Shown: piece by piece, positions 17,475 through 25,258 of the stretch | Layout: the number at the start of each line of letters is the position of its first letter | Position numbering within the stretch: the first letter of the stretch is position 1 | DNA from: Phosphoribacter sp037046615 | GTDB taxonomy: Bacteria > Actinomycetota > Actinomycetes > Actinomycetales > Dermatophilaceae | Reading direction: 5' to 3' | NCBI GenBank assembly: GCA_037046615.1 | Contig: JBAOHD010000018.1 | Location: 247,711-311,710 of the forward strand | DNA: 64,000 bases | Notes under the pieces: generated by a model | Databases searched by the model: none | What the model was told of the DNA's origin: nothing | The model's input: only the letters and a program-made list of their open reading frames with translations | Made by a program: the position numbers and the translations under genes

Positions 17475-19085
17475 GTGTTCAACTCACTCTCTGATCGCCT
17501 CTCAGCCACCTTCCGCAACCTCCGTGGCAAGGGTCGCCTGAGCGAACACGACATCAACACGACGCTCCGCGACATCAGGCTCGCCCTGCTCGACGCCGAC
17601 GTCGCGCTGCCGGTCGTCAAGGGTTTTGTCAACGCCATCCGTGAGCGGGCCTTGGGCGCCGAGGTGTCACAGGCCCTCAACCCGGCCCAGCAGGTCGTCA
17701 AGATCGTCAACGAGGAACTCGTCGAGATCCTTGGCGGCGAGACGCGCGGCCTCGCCTTCGCCAAGCACCCCCCGACCGTCATCATGCTCGTCGGCCTTCA
17801 AGGGTCGGGCAAGACGACTCTTGCCGGCAAGCTCGGCAAGTGGCTGAAGGACCAGGGCCACACCCCGCTGCTTGTCGCCGCCGACCTCCAGCGCCCCAAT
17901 GCCGTGACCCAGCTGCAGGTGGTCGGTGAGCGGGCCGGAGTTCCGGTCTTCGCACCGGAGCGAGGCAATGTCTTCGGCCACGACGCGGTCGGCTCGTCGG
18001 GCGAAGGCACCCAGTCCTACGGTGACCCGGTCGCTGTCTCTCGGGCGGGGGTCGACAAGGCACGCCAGTCCTTGCACGACGTCGTCGTCATCGACACGGC
18101 CGGCCGGCTTGCTGTCGACGCCAACCTCATGGCGCAAGCGGGCGACATCCGTGACGCCATCGCGCCGGACGAGATCTTCTTCGTCATCGACGCGATGATC
18201 GGCCAGGCCGCCGTCGACACGGCAGTGGCCTTCCAGGAGGGCGTGGGCTTCACCGGGGTCGTCCTGTCCAAGCTCGACGGTGACGCTCGCGGTGGGGCCG
18301 CGCTGTCGGTGGCCAAGACGACTGGTCGCCCGATCATGTTTTCGTCGACCGGCGAGCAGGTCAAGGACTTCGAGGTCTTCCATCCCGACCGGATGGCCAG
18401 CCGCATCCTCGACATGGGTGACATCCTCACTCTGATCGAGAAAGCCGAAAAGGCCTTTGACCAGCGCCAAGCCGACGAAATGGCGCGCAAATTCCTTGCC
18501 GAGGAAGACTTCACGTTCGACGACTTCCTCGAGCAGATGGCCGCGATCAAGCGGATGGGCAATTTCAAGGCGATGCTCGGGATGATGCCCGGGATGCAGC
18601 AGATGCGGGCTCAGCTCGACGCCTTCGACGAGAAGGAGTTCGACCGGGTCGAGGCGATGGTCCGCTCGATGACACCGTTCGAGCGCACCCACCCCAAGCA
18701 GATCAACGGGTCTCGCCGAGCCCGCATCGCCCGTGGCTCGGGGGTGTCGACGACCGAGGTCAACCAGTTGCTCGAACGCTTCGGCCAGGCGCAGAAGATG
18801 ATGAAGTCCCTGGCCCGCGGCGGGGGCGGCGGCATTCCAGGTATGCCGTCCCTGCCGGGGGCGCGCAAAGCCAAGCAGGCACCTCAGCGGAAGAAGGCCA
18901 AGAGCGGCAACCCGGCCAAGCGTGCCCAGGAAGAGCAGGCGGCGGCGACGAAGGCAGCTGCCGCCCGGGCGGCGTCGGTGGGCAATGCGTTCGGTATGCC
19001 GGGTAGCGCGGGTGCGCCGGGAAGCCCGGGTGGCTTTGACCCCGCCAACCTTCCCAAGGGCTTCGAGAAGTTCCTCGGCGGCTGA
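17475..19085 (+). CDS. ffh: Signal recognition particle protein Ffh
   Basis: Ffh is the SRP GTPase that binds signal sequences and 4.5S RNA. The 536-residue protein begins at GTG 17475 (VFNSLSDRLSATFRNLRGKG). The NG domain has LVGLQGSGKTTLAGKLG (~107-120), DLQRPNAVTQL, DTAGRLAVDANLM and SKLDGDARGG. The M domain follows with FKAMLGMMPGMQQM and the RNA-binding SRRARIARGSG. The tail is Gly/Lys/Ala-rich. There is a short insertion (HDAVGSSGEGTQSY, ~170-185) where most Ffh proteins go straight from GNV to GDPV. The frame is unbroken over 1.6 kb, unlike several neighbours. Confidence 0.97.
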   Translation: MFNSLSDRLSATFRNLRGKGRLSEHDINTTLRDIRLALLDADVALPVVKGFVNAIRERALGAEVSQALNPAQQVVKIVNEELVEILGGETRGLAFAKHPPTVIMLVGLQGSGKTTLAGKLGKWLKDQGHTPLLVAADLQRPNAVTQLQVVGERAGVPVFAPERGNVFGHDAVGSSGEGTQSYGDPVAVSRAGVDKARQSLHDVVVIDTAGRLAVDANLMAQAGDIRDAIAPDEIFFVIDAMIGQAAVDTAVAFQEGVGFTGVVLSKLDGDARGGAALSVAKTTGRPIMFSSTGEQVKDFEVFHPDRMASRILDMGDILTLIEKAEKAFDQRQADEMARKFLAEEDFTFDDFLEQMAAIKRMGNFKAMLGMMPGMQQMRAQLDAFDEKEFDRVEAMVRSMTPFERTHPKQINGSRRARIARGSGVSTTEVNQLLERFGQAQKMMKSLARGGGGGIPGMPSLPGARKAKQAPQRKKAKSGNPAKRAQEEQAAATKAAAARAASVGNAFGMPGSAGAPGSPGGFDPANLPKGFEKFLGG

Positions 19086-19104
19086 CGCGGGTAAGGTCAC
19101 GGGC

Positions 19105-19920
19105 ATGGTTCCCCGTCGCCTCCACCACTTGTCGATCGGCACGGAAGGGCCACGGATTGCGTTCTGTCACGGCCTTTTTGGGCAGGGCCGCAACTGGTCG
19201 CAGGTCGCGAAAGCGCTCGCGGGTCCGGACGGCACGGGTGCGCGGGCAACGTTGATCGACCTCCCTGACCACGGCCGTTCGCCCTGGAGTGACCACTTTT
19301 CCCTCCAGGCGTATGCCGCGCACGTCGCCCAAGAGCTGCGCATCATCGCCCCTGGCGAGCGCTGGACGCTGGTTGGTCATTCACTCGGGGGCAAGGTGTC
19401 GATGCTGGTCGCACTGGCGCAGCCAGACCTCATCGATCGACTCGCGGTCATCGACATCGCGCCCCGGCACTACCGCTCGCACCATTGGTACCTCGACTAC
19501 ATCGCCGCCATGGAAGCAATCCCGCTCGATTCCTTGAGCAGTCGCGCTGAGGCCGACGCCTTGTTGGCACCGGTCGTCCCCGTGGCTAGCGTCCGCAGCT
19601 TCCTCCTGCAGAATCTGCGCCGCCACGGGCACACGTGGAGTTGGCAGGTCAACTTCGACGTGCTCGCCAACGCCGGCACCGGGCAACGCAGTGTGGCGGG
19701 CTGGCCCGCGGTGGACGCCACGGCATACCCCCCGTTTGAAAACCCCGTGCTGTGGGTGGCCGGCAGCGAATCCACCTATGTCCGCAGCGACGACACGGAC
19801 GCGATGCGTGCCATGTTTCCGAAGGTGCGGCAGGTGACAGTCAAGGGTGCCGCTCACTGGGTGCATTCGGACCAGCCGGAGGTCACCATCGCGATCCTTG
19901 ATCGGTTCCTACGCGGGTAG
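19105..19920 (+). CDS. Alpha/beta hydrolase (YbfF-like esterase)
   Basis: A 271-residue alpha/beta-hydrolase with HGLFGQGRNW (oxyanion region, ~21-30), nucleophile elbow GHSLGGK near residue 93, and a catalytic His in GAAHWVHSDQP near 252. The closest family by pattern is the YbfF/acyl-CoA esterase group with an unknown physiological substrate. The start is ATG 19105, 17 bases past the ffh stop, so it may be read with ffh. The frame is open upstream, but no better start is visible. Confidence 0.88.
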   Translation: MVPRRLHHLSIGTEGPRIAFCHGLFGQGRNWSQVAKALAGPDGTGARATLIDLPDHGRSPWSDHFSLQAYAAHVAQELRIIAPGERWTLVGHSLGGKVSMLVALAQPDLIDRLAVIDIAPRHYRSHHWYLDYIAAMEAIPLDSLSSRAEADALLAPVVPVASVRSFLLQNLRRHGHTWSWQVNFDVLANAGTGQRSVAGWPAVDATAYPPFENPVLWVAGSESTYVRSDDTDAMRAMFPKVRQVTVKGAAHWVHSDQPEVTIAILDRFLRG

Positions 19921-19953
19921 AACTCCCTGCTCAACGGCATCGGTTCACGCGAC

Positions 19954-20823
19954 TCACAGCATCGACGCCAACTCCGCGACCATGTCGTCGACCTTGCCGA
20001 CGACGATCGAAAGGTGGCCCTCGTCCGGCAACAACCTCGCCTCAGCGCCGGGCACGTTGGCCGCGAGCCACGTCCCGTGAGCGGGCGGCACCATGAGGTC
20101 CTGGCCTCCTTGCCAGATGAACGACGGCACCGACAGGGCCCCCACGTCGAAGCCCCACGGCCGCACGAACGCCAGATCGTCGTCGAGCCAGCCGTCCACC
20201 CCCGCGGCTAGTGCTTCCCGGAAGCTGCGGACGAGTTCGTCGCCGAACTCGTCCGTGAGCATCGCGCGGTCGACCTCGGGCAAGAGCGACCCCATCTCAG
20301 ACACCAGCGCTCCAGCGGTGACGGTTTGCAGCGCCGGTGCGATCCCCTCGAGTAACGTCCGCAGCGCGGTCTCACCCGACCGCGCGGCACCGAACTCGGC
20401 GATGTTGTCCGCTCCCATCCCGTGCAAAAAGTCCAGCCCCGCAGCGTGATAGGGCGCGACGCCGGCAATGACGAGCACACCCGCAACGCGGTCGGGCAGG
20501 AGGGCCCCGGTCGCCAAGGCATGCGGTCCGCCGCCTGACCAGCCGGCAGTGACACACCGGCGCGCCCCCACATAGTCGAGGACCGCGGCGACATCCGACG
20601 CCACCGCGGCGACATCGCGGCCCGGGTGGCGGGTCGATCGGCCGTAACCCGCTCTCGACATCGTCACGAGGCGCAGACCGTGGCGGTTTGCAGCCTGCGC
20701 CAATCTTGCTGGGGGAGTCACCGCTCCAGGGGTGCCATGGTGGTAGATCAGCGGCACGCCGTCGTGCGGTCCTGTCACGAGCAGTTCGAGGTCACGGCCA
20801 TCAGCGAGGCGGAGGGACGGCAT
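19954..20823 (-). CDS. Alpha/beta hydrolase
   Basis: A 289-residue alpha/beta hydrolase. It shows YHHGTPGAV (oxyanion region), MSRAGYGRS, the nucleophile elbow GWSGGGPHAL, and a late His in LPDEGHLSIV. This pattern is common in proline-iminopeptidase/haloalkane-dehalogenase-like relatives, but the substrate cannot be named. I chose the ATG at 20823 (MPSLRLADGRDL) over an upstream GTG at 20850 because homologous proteins normally begin close to the first beta strand. It converges on the preceding hydrolase gene (33 bases between stops) and diverges from the amidohydrolase. Confidence 0.85.
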   Translation of the reverse strand: MPSLRLADGRDLELLVTGPHDGVPLIYHHGTPGAVTPPARLAQAANRHGLRLVTMSRAGYGRSTRHPGRDVAAVASDVAAVLDYVGARRCVTAGWSGGGPHALATGALLPDRVAGVLVIAGVAPYHAAGLDFLHGMGADNIAEFGAARSGETALRTLLEGIAPALQTVTAGALVSEMGSLLPEVDRAMLTDEFGDELVRSFREALAAGVDGWLDDDLAFVRPWGFDVGALSVPSFIWQGGQDLMVPPAHGTWLAANVPGAEARLLPDEGHLSIVVGKVDDMVAELASML

Positions 20824-20904
20824 ACCGCCAGACTGGGCGCGGAAGACCACGGAGTCAACCGGCCCGGCCTCCAGTCAATCCTCAGCGTGAGTAAGGTGCC
20901 GCCT

Positions 20905-21993
20905 ATGGCAACGGTGCTGCACATTGTCGGTGAGATCCTCCTCGGTCCGCAGGAGTCGCGTCCCGAGTGCTGGGTCATCGACGGCCGGGTGACGTATGCC
21001 GCCCCGACCGGTTCCGGACACGACGTCCAGACCCTGCGTGGTTGGGTGCTGCCCGGCCTCGTCGATGCCCACTGCCACGTCGGACTGGACCACCACGGCC
21101 CGGTCGACGATGCGACCACGGAGGCGCAGGCGTTGACCGACCGGGCCGCCGGCACCCTGCTCATCCGAGATGCAGGGGCCCCCTCGGACACGCGGTGGAT
21201 CGACGACCGGGAGGACCTGCCCCGGATCATCCGCGCGGGTAAGCACATCGCTCGCACCCGCCGCTATATCCGCAACTTCGCTCACGAGATCGAGCCCGAC
21301 GAGTTGGTCGCCCACGTCCGCCTCGAGGCTCGCCGCGGAGACGGGTGGGTCAAGCTCGTGGGGGACTGGATCGACCGCGACACCGGGGATCTGTCACCGT
21401 GCTGGCCGCGCCAGGCAGTGGCCGCTGCCGTCGCGGCCGCGCACGAGGAAGGCGTCCGCGTGACGGCGCACTGCTTCGGGGAGGAATCGCTGCACGACTT
21501 CGCGGCCGCTGGCACGGACTGCATCGAGCACGCGACAGGTCTCGACGAGGAGTCGACGCGCGCGTTTGCCGCACAGGGGATCGCGATCGTGCCGACACTC
21601 ATCAATATCGACAACTTTCCGCAGATCGCCGCTCCCGCGCAGGACAAGTTCCCGACGTATGCCGCGCACATGCTCGACCTGCACGCGCGCCGCTACGACA
21701 CGATCGCTCGCGCGCACGAGGCGGGCGTCCCGATCTATGTCGGCACCGACGCCGGGGGTGCGTTGCCGCACGGGCTGGTCGCCTCGGAGGCGCTGGAGCT
21801 GGCTCGGTGTGGCCTGTCCAACGTCGAGGTGCTCTCAGCGGCTACATGGGGAGCACGCGCGTGGCTCGGGCGGCCCGGGATCGAGGAGGGTGAGCCCGCT
21901 GACCTGGTGATTTATGAGGGCGACCCACGGGCTGACCTTGCGGTGCTGGGTTCGCCGCGCACGATCGTGTTGCGGGGCCGCGCGACGGGCTAG
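20905..21993 (+). CDS. Metal-dependent amidohydrolase
   Basis: A 362-residue amidohydrolase-superfamily enzyme. It has the metal-binding DAHCHVGLDH near residues 56-65 (HxH), the strand-5 His in RVTAHCFGEE, IEHATGLDEES, and the strand-8 Asp in YVGTDAGGALPHG. The N- and C-terminal beta-sandwich segments are typical of imidazolonepropionase/prolidase-like members. The reaction is unknown; candidates are a cyclic amide or dipeptide hydrolase. ATG 20905 is the chosen start (MATVLHIVGEILLG); an in-frame GTG lies 18 bases upstream. A palindromic repeat cluster follows within 20 bases of its stop. Confidence 0.87.
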   Translation: MATVLHIVGEILLGPQESRPECWVIDGRVTYAAPTGSGHDVQTLRGWVLPGLVDAHCHVGLDHHGPVDDATTEAQALTDRAAGTLLIRDAGAPSDTRWIDDREDLPRIIRAGKHIARTRRYIRNFAHEIEPDELVAHVRLEARRGDGWVKLVGDWIDRDTGDLSPCWPRQAVAAAVAAAHEEGVRVTAHCFGEESLHDFAAAGTDCIEHATGLDEESTRAFAAQGIAIVPTLINIDNFPQIAAPAQDKFPTYAAHMLDLHARRYDTIARAHEAGVPIYVGTDAGGALPHGLVASEALELARCGLSNVEVLSAATWGARAWLGRPGIEEGEPADLVIYEGDPRADLAVLGSPRTIVLRGRATG

Positions 21994-22010
21994 GCCGGTC
22001 GGTGGCTGGG

Positions 22011-22270
22011 GTCGATACCGGTTGACGAGTCCTGCCTCGCCGTTGGGTATCGACTCGTCGGGGTCACCTGGGGATGGGCTGGTTCGATACCGATTGACGA
22101 GTCCTGCCTCGCCGGTGGGTATCGACTCGTTGGGGGTGGCTGGGTCGATACCGGTTGACGAGTCCTGCCTCGCCGTTGGGTATCGACTCGTCGGGGTCAC
22201 CTGGGGATGGGCTGGTTCGATACCGGTTGACGAGTCCTGCCTCGCCGGTGGGTATCGACTCGTCGGGGGT
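22011..22270. repeat. Two 133-bp composite repeats, four palindromic units in all
   Basis: Four units start near 22011, 22083, 22144 and 22216. Each has GTCGATACC or TTCGATACC at the left, TTGACGAGTCCTGCCTCGCC in the middle, and GGGTATCGACTCG at the right, so each can fold (CGATACC with GGTATCG, GACGAGTC with GACTCGTC). Units 1 and 3 are identical over more than 70 bases, and units 2 and 4 nearly so, giving a 133-bp super-repeat. They fill the gap between the amidohydrolase and the GNAT-kinase gene. A related element lies at 54721-54785. Confidence 0.92.
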
Positions 22271-22325
22271 TACCGACGCGGCGGGAGGGGGTCTGGCCGG
22301 GCGGTCTGGTGGGTAGGGTCGAACG

Positions 22326-23495
22326 GTGACGTGGGAAGCGCGCAGAGATCGGGTGGTGGTGCGCCTGCTCGACGCCGCCGACTTGCCCGCCTTGCGCACT
22401 GCGGTACTGGGATCGGTCGCGCGAGTCTCGGACTGGGGCCCCTCGGGCGTGGGCGGGCTCGACACACTCGTCGCGGAGCAGGGCGACACGCGCCTGACCT
22501 TCCTGGTGCACGTCACGGACGCGGCCGCGATCGCCGGAGCGCCTCATCGGATCGCCGCCCGCATCAACCTCAACGGCATCGTCCGCGGTCGAGCCTCGCG
22601 GGCGACCCTCGGTTACGACGCATTCGTTCCGTATGCCGGGCGCGGACTCCTCCGCGAAGGCCTCGCACTGCTGCTCGATCACGTCTTCGACCCGGCACCC
22701 GAGGGCCTCGGGTTGCACCGCATCGAAGCCGGCGTCCAGCCGGCCAATGCGCGCTCGATCCTCCTGCTGAGATCGTTAGGTTTTGCGAGAGAGGGATTTT
22801 CGCCCAGCCTGCTCTCTGTGCCCACTGCTGGCGACCGCACCGACCAGTGGCGCGATCACGAGCGGTTCGCTCTCCTCGCGGACGACTGGCCACGAGCTGA
22901 CCATCTGTCCGAGGTGGCCTTCGCACCCTCACCTACCCGGCGGATCGTGTGCCTCGTCAACGGCATACCCGGCTCTGGCAAGTCAACTCTGGCCACCCGA
23001 CTCGCAGCCGAGCTGGGTCTGCCGCTGCTGCGTAAGGATGCGATCAAGGAGGCCTTTGCAGACTCTTTGCCACACGCCGACATGCTCGGTGAGCCACAAT
23101 GGCAGCGCGCGACCGGCGCCGGCGCCATGGCAGCCATCTGCTCGCTGCTCGCCGAGAGCTCAACCGGCGCCGTCATTGACACCTGGGCGCCGCCGAGCCG
23201 AGACCGTGCCGTCGTCGAGGAGGGCCTGCGCCGAGCACGGCTCAACCCCGCTCGTGTCCCGGAGGTCTTCTGCGACGTGCCAGTGGCCATCGCCAGCGAG
23301 CGGTATGCCGTCCGCGCGGCGAGCGGGCAGCGGCATACCGTGCACCGGATGGTGTCTGCGCAGGAATGGGACTGGGTGCGTGAGCACGGCAACCCGCTGG
23401 GGCTCGGCCCTGTCTTGCGCGTGGACACCAGCCGCCCCGTGAGTGACCGTGAGGTCGCGCGGGTCGCCGTCGAGATCGCCGCGCACCAGCGCTGA
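22326..23495 (+). CDS. GNAT-like N-terminal domain fused to a P-loop kinase domain
   Basis: A 389-residue two-domain protein. Residues ~8-170 resemble a RimJ/RimL-type acetyltransferase (DAADLPALRTAV, RASRATLGYDAFVPYAGRGLLREGLALLLDHVF, GLHRIEAGVQPANARSILLLRSLGF). Residues ~210-389 form a P-loop kinase with Walker A GIPGSGKSTLATRLA and a DTWAPPSRDR segment, of the AAA_33/zeta-toxin/gluconate-kinase type. The GTG at 22326 is the only plausible start and comes just after the palindromic repeats. The natural substrates are unknown; the fusion suggests modification of a small molecule or a nucleotide-activated compound. It is followed by the rpsP leader. Confidence 0.82.
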   Translation: MTWEARRDRVVVRLLDAADLPALRTAVLGSVARVSDWGPSGVGGLDTLVAEQGDTRLTFLVHVTDAAAIAGAPHRIAARINLNGIVRGRASRATLGYDAFVPYAGRGLLREGLALLLDHVFDPAPEGLGLHRIEAGVQPANARSILLLRSLGFAREGFSPSLLSVPTAGDRTDQWRDHERFALLADDWPRADHLSEVAFAPSPTRRIVCLVNGIPGSGKSTLATRLAAELGLPLLRKDAIKEAFADSLPHADMLGEPQWQRATGAGAMAAICSLLAESSTGAVIDTWAPPSRDRAVVEEGLRRARLNPARVPEVFCDVPVAIASERYAVRAASGQRHTVHRMVSAQEWDWVREHGNPLGLGPVLRVDTSRPVSDREVARVAVEIAAHQR

Positions 23496-23667
23496 GCGTC
23501 CGGTTCAGCGGGTCTGGCCCGATCTGGCAGAATAGGCGGCTGTACCCGTCTGGGCTGGGTCGGTCGCGACCTTGAGCCCCGCTCGGATGCCTACACACCG
23601 AGCCACGGCACCCCGCGCGATCCGTTCGCGGTCTCGCCGTGCTCACACTGAAAAGGACGCACCAACT

Positions 23668-24363
23668 GTGGCTGTGAAGATTCGCCTGAAGCGCATGGGC
23701 AAGATCCGTGCACCGTTCTACCGCGTCGTCGTCATGGACTCGCGCACCAAGCGCGACGGCCGTGCCATCGAGGAGATCGGCAAGTACCACCCGACCGAGC
23801 AGCCTTCGCTCATCGACATCGATGGCGAGCGCGCGCAGTACTGGCTCACCCAGGGCGCTCAGCCCACGGAGGCCGTCGTCGCGCTGTTCAAGGTGACCGG
23901 TGACTGGCAGAAGTTCAAGGGCATTGACGGCTCCGAAGGCACCCTCGAGGTCAAGGCCCCCAAGCGCAGCAAGCGCGAGCTCTACGACGAGGCCGTCGCG
24001 GCCGCCGGCAAGACGCTCGAACTCAAGGGTGGCGCCACTGCGCGGCCCAAGAAGGCTGCCAAGGCTGACGACGCTCCCGCTGCTGACAAGGCCGAGGAGA
24101 CTGAGAAGGCCGACAAGGCTGAGAAGGTCGAGACCGCGCCCGACGCCAAGCCCGCGACGCTGGTCGACGGTGGCTTCGGCGCCGACTCTGCCGCGCCGCT
24201 CGCCGACGGCTCGGCGCCTGAGGGCTTCGACATCAAGGGCAACAAGGACTCGATGAAGTACCACGAGCCGGACGGGCAGTGGTATGCCGCGACCGTCGCC
24301 GAGGTGTGGTTCCGCACCGCGGCCGCTGCCGAGGCCGCTGGCTTCGTCAAGGCCGGAGCCTGA
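23668..24363 (+). CDS. rpsP: 30S ribosomal protein S16 with a long C-terminal extension
   Basis: S16 is a core protein of the small ribosomal subunit. The first ~85 residues (VAVKIRLKRMGKIRAPFYRV, IEEIGKYHPTEQP) are standard. The protein is 231 residues instead of the usual 80-150. After a Lys/Ala/Glu-rich linker (~125-165), the C-terminus has GFDIKGNKDSMKYHEPDGQW and AEVWFRTAAAAEAAGF, resembling the sunset-type domain found in other actinobacterial proteins. The start is GTG 23668 after AAAAGGACG. It heads the rpsP-khpA-rimM-trmD run, and a ~170-bp leader without a gene precedes it. Confidence 0.95.
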   Translation: MAVKIRLKRMGKIRAPFYRVVVMDSRTKRDGRAIEEIGKYHPTEQPSLIDIDGERAQYWLTQGAQPTEAVVALFKVTGDWQKFKGIDGSEGTLEVKAPKRSKRELYDEAVAAAGKTLELKGGATARPKKAAKADDAPAADKAEETEKADKAEKVETAPDAKPATLVDGGFGADSAAPLADGSAPEGFDIKGNKDSMKYHEPDGQWYAATVAEVWFRTAAAAEAAGFVKAGA

Positions 24364-24365
24364 CC

Positions 24366-24605
24366 ATGATCGAGGAAGCCCTGGAACACTTGGTCAAGGG
24401 CATCGTCGACCATGACGACGAGGTCGTCGTCCGTCGTACGGAACTGCGTCGCGGCGAGTTGCTCGAAGTGCGGGTCCACCCGGACGACCTCGGTCGCGTG
24501 ATCGGTCGCTCGGGCCGCACGGCCAGTGCCCTGCGCACGGTTGTCGCGGCGCTCGCGGGGGGCACGTCGATCCGGGTCGACATCGTTGACACCGACCGGC
24601 GCTAG
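24366..24605 (+). CDS. khpA: KH-domain RNA-binding protein KhpA
   Basis: A 79-residue single KH-domain protein (MIEEALEHLVKGIVDHDDEV) with the RNA-contact loop GRVIGRSGRTASALRTVV. In Gram-positive bacteria KhpA works with KhpB/EloR as a small-RNA-binding pair that affects cell division. The ATG follows the rpsP stop by two bases, a conserved rpsP-khpA-rimM-trmD arrangement. Its last 12 bases form the start of a 22-bp direct repeat that continues into the downstream gap. Confidence 0.95.
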   Translation: MIEEALEHLVKGIVDHDDEVVVRRTELRRGELLEVRVHPDDLGRVIGRSGRTASALRTVVAALAGGTSIRVDIVDTDRR

Positions 24606-24649
24606 CCGGTCATGAGGCACCGACCGGCGCCAGCCGGTCGCTTCGACCA
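24592..24649. repeat. 22-bp direct repeat across the khpA stop codon
   Basis: CACCGACCGGCGCTAGCCGG at the end of khpA is repeated almost exactly as CACCGACCGGCGCCAGCCGG about 30 bases later. Each copy can fold through ACCGGC/GCCGGT. It looks like a short local duplication of the gene end. Confidence 0.7.
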
Positions 24650-24658
24650 CCGCATGTC

Positions 24659-24689
24659 GAGGCCCCACCGCCATGGGCGGTGGGGCCTC
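24659..24689 (+). terminator. 14-bp perfect hairpin between khpA and rimM
   Basis: GAGGCCCCACCGCC (24659-24672) pairs fully with GGCGGTGGGGCCTC (24676-24689) around a three-base ATG loop, 26 bases before the rimM start. It is a strong partial terminator or attenuator inside the operon. No U-tract follows. Confidence 0.65.
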
Positions 24690-24715
24690 GCTCATGTCCC
24701 TGAGAGGATGCAGCC

Positions 24716-25252
24716 ATGAGCCACGTCGTCGCCCGCATCGGCCGACCCCACGGCATCCGCGGGGAGGTCACGGTGCAACTGCACACCGACGACCCGGTTG
24801 TCCGTTTTGCCGTCGGCACGGTGCTCCCGACGCGGGCCCCGAAGGGCAGCGGGGTGCCCCGCACGTTGACCATTGCAGGGGCCCGCGACCACAACGGGAC
24901 CTGGCTGCTTCAGTTCGAGGAAATCCCCGACCGCACCGGCGCGGAGGGCTTGCGAGGGACTCGATTGCTGACCCCCGAGGGCGAGGAAGAACTCCTCGAG
25001 CCGGACTCCGGCGGCGACGCATGGTACGAGGAACAGTTGGTCGGCTTGCTGGCCGAGTTGCCCGATGGCACGGCCATCGGCGAGGTCGCCGGGTTGGACA
25101 TCGGCCCGGGCCAAGACCGACTCGTGCTGACGCTGGAGGGTGGGCGGACGGCATACATCCCATTTGTCACGGCGCTCGTGCCGACCGTGGACCTCCCGGG
25201 CAGGAGAGTCGTCATCGACCCGCCCGCCGGGCTGCTCGACCTCGACGGGTGA
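24716..25252 (+). CDS. rimM: Ribosome maturation factor RimM
   Basis: RimM assists 30S maturation by binding S19. The 178-residue protein starts MSHVVARIGRPHGIRGEVTVQLHTDDP, with the conserved RIGRPHGIRGEV motif, and ends with the PRC-barrel (AYIPFVTALVPTVDLPGRRVVIDPPAGLLDL). It follows a strong hairpin and precedes trmD by six bases, as in most bacteria. Confidence 0.97.
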   Translation: MSHVVARIGRPHGIRGEVTVQLHTDDPVVRFAVGTVLPTRAPKGSGVPRTLTIAGARDHNGTWLLQFEEIPDRTGAEGLRGTRLLTPEGEEELLEPDSGGDAWYEEQLVGLLAELPDGTAIGEVAGLDIGPGQDRLVLTLEGGRTAYIPFVTALVPTVDLPGRRVVIDPPAGLLDLDG

Positions 25253-25258
25253 CCTGAC

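Noticed and set aside
22011..22270. CRISPR array
   Set aside because: The repeats are palindromic and the intervening sequences are themselves repeated, with no unique spacers and no cas genes.
21835..22516. Minus-strand frames reading repeated DESIP-GEAGLVNRYR peptides
   Set aside because: These are translations of the palindromic intergenic repeats, not a protein family.
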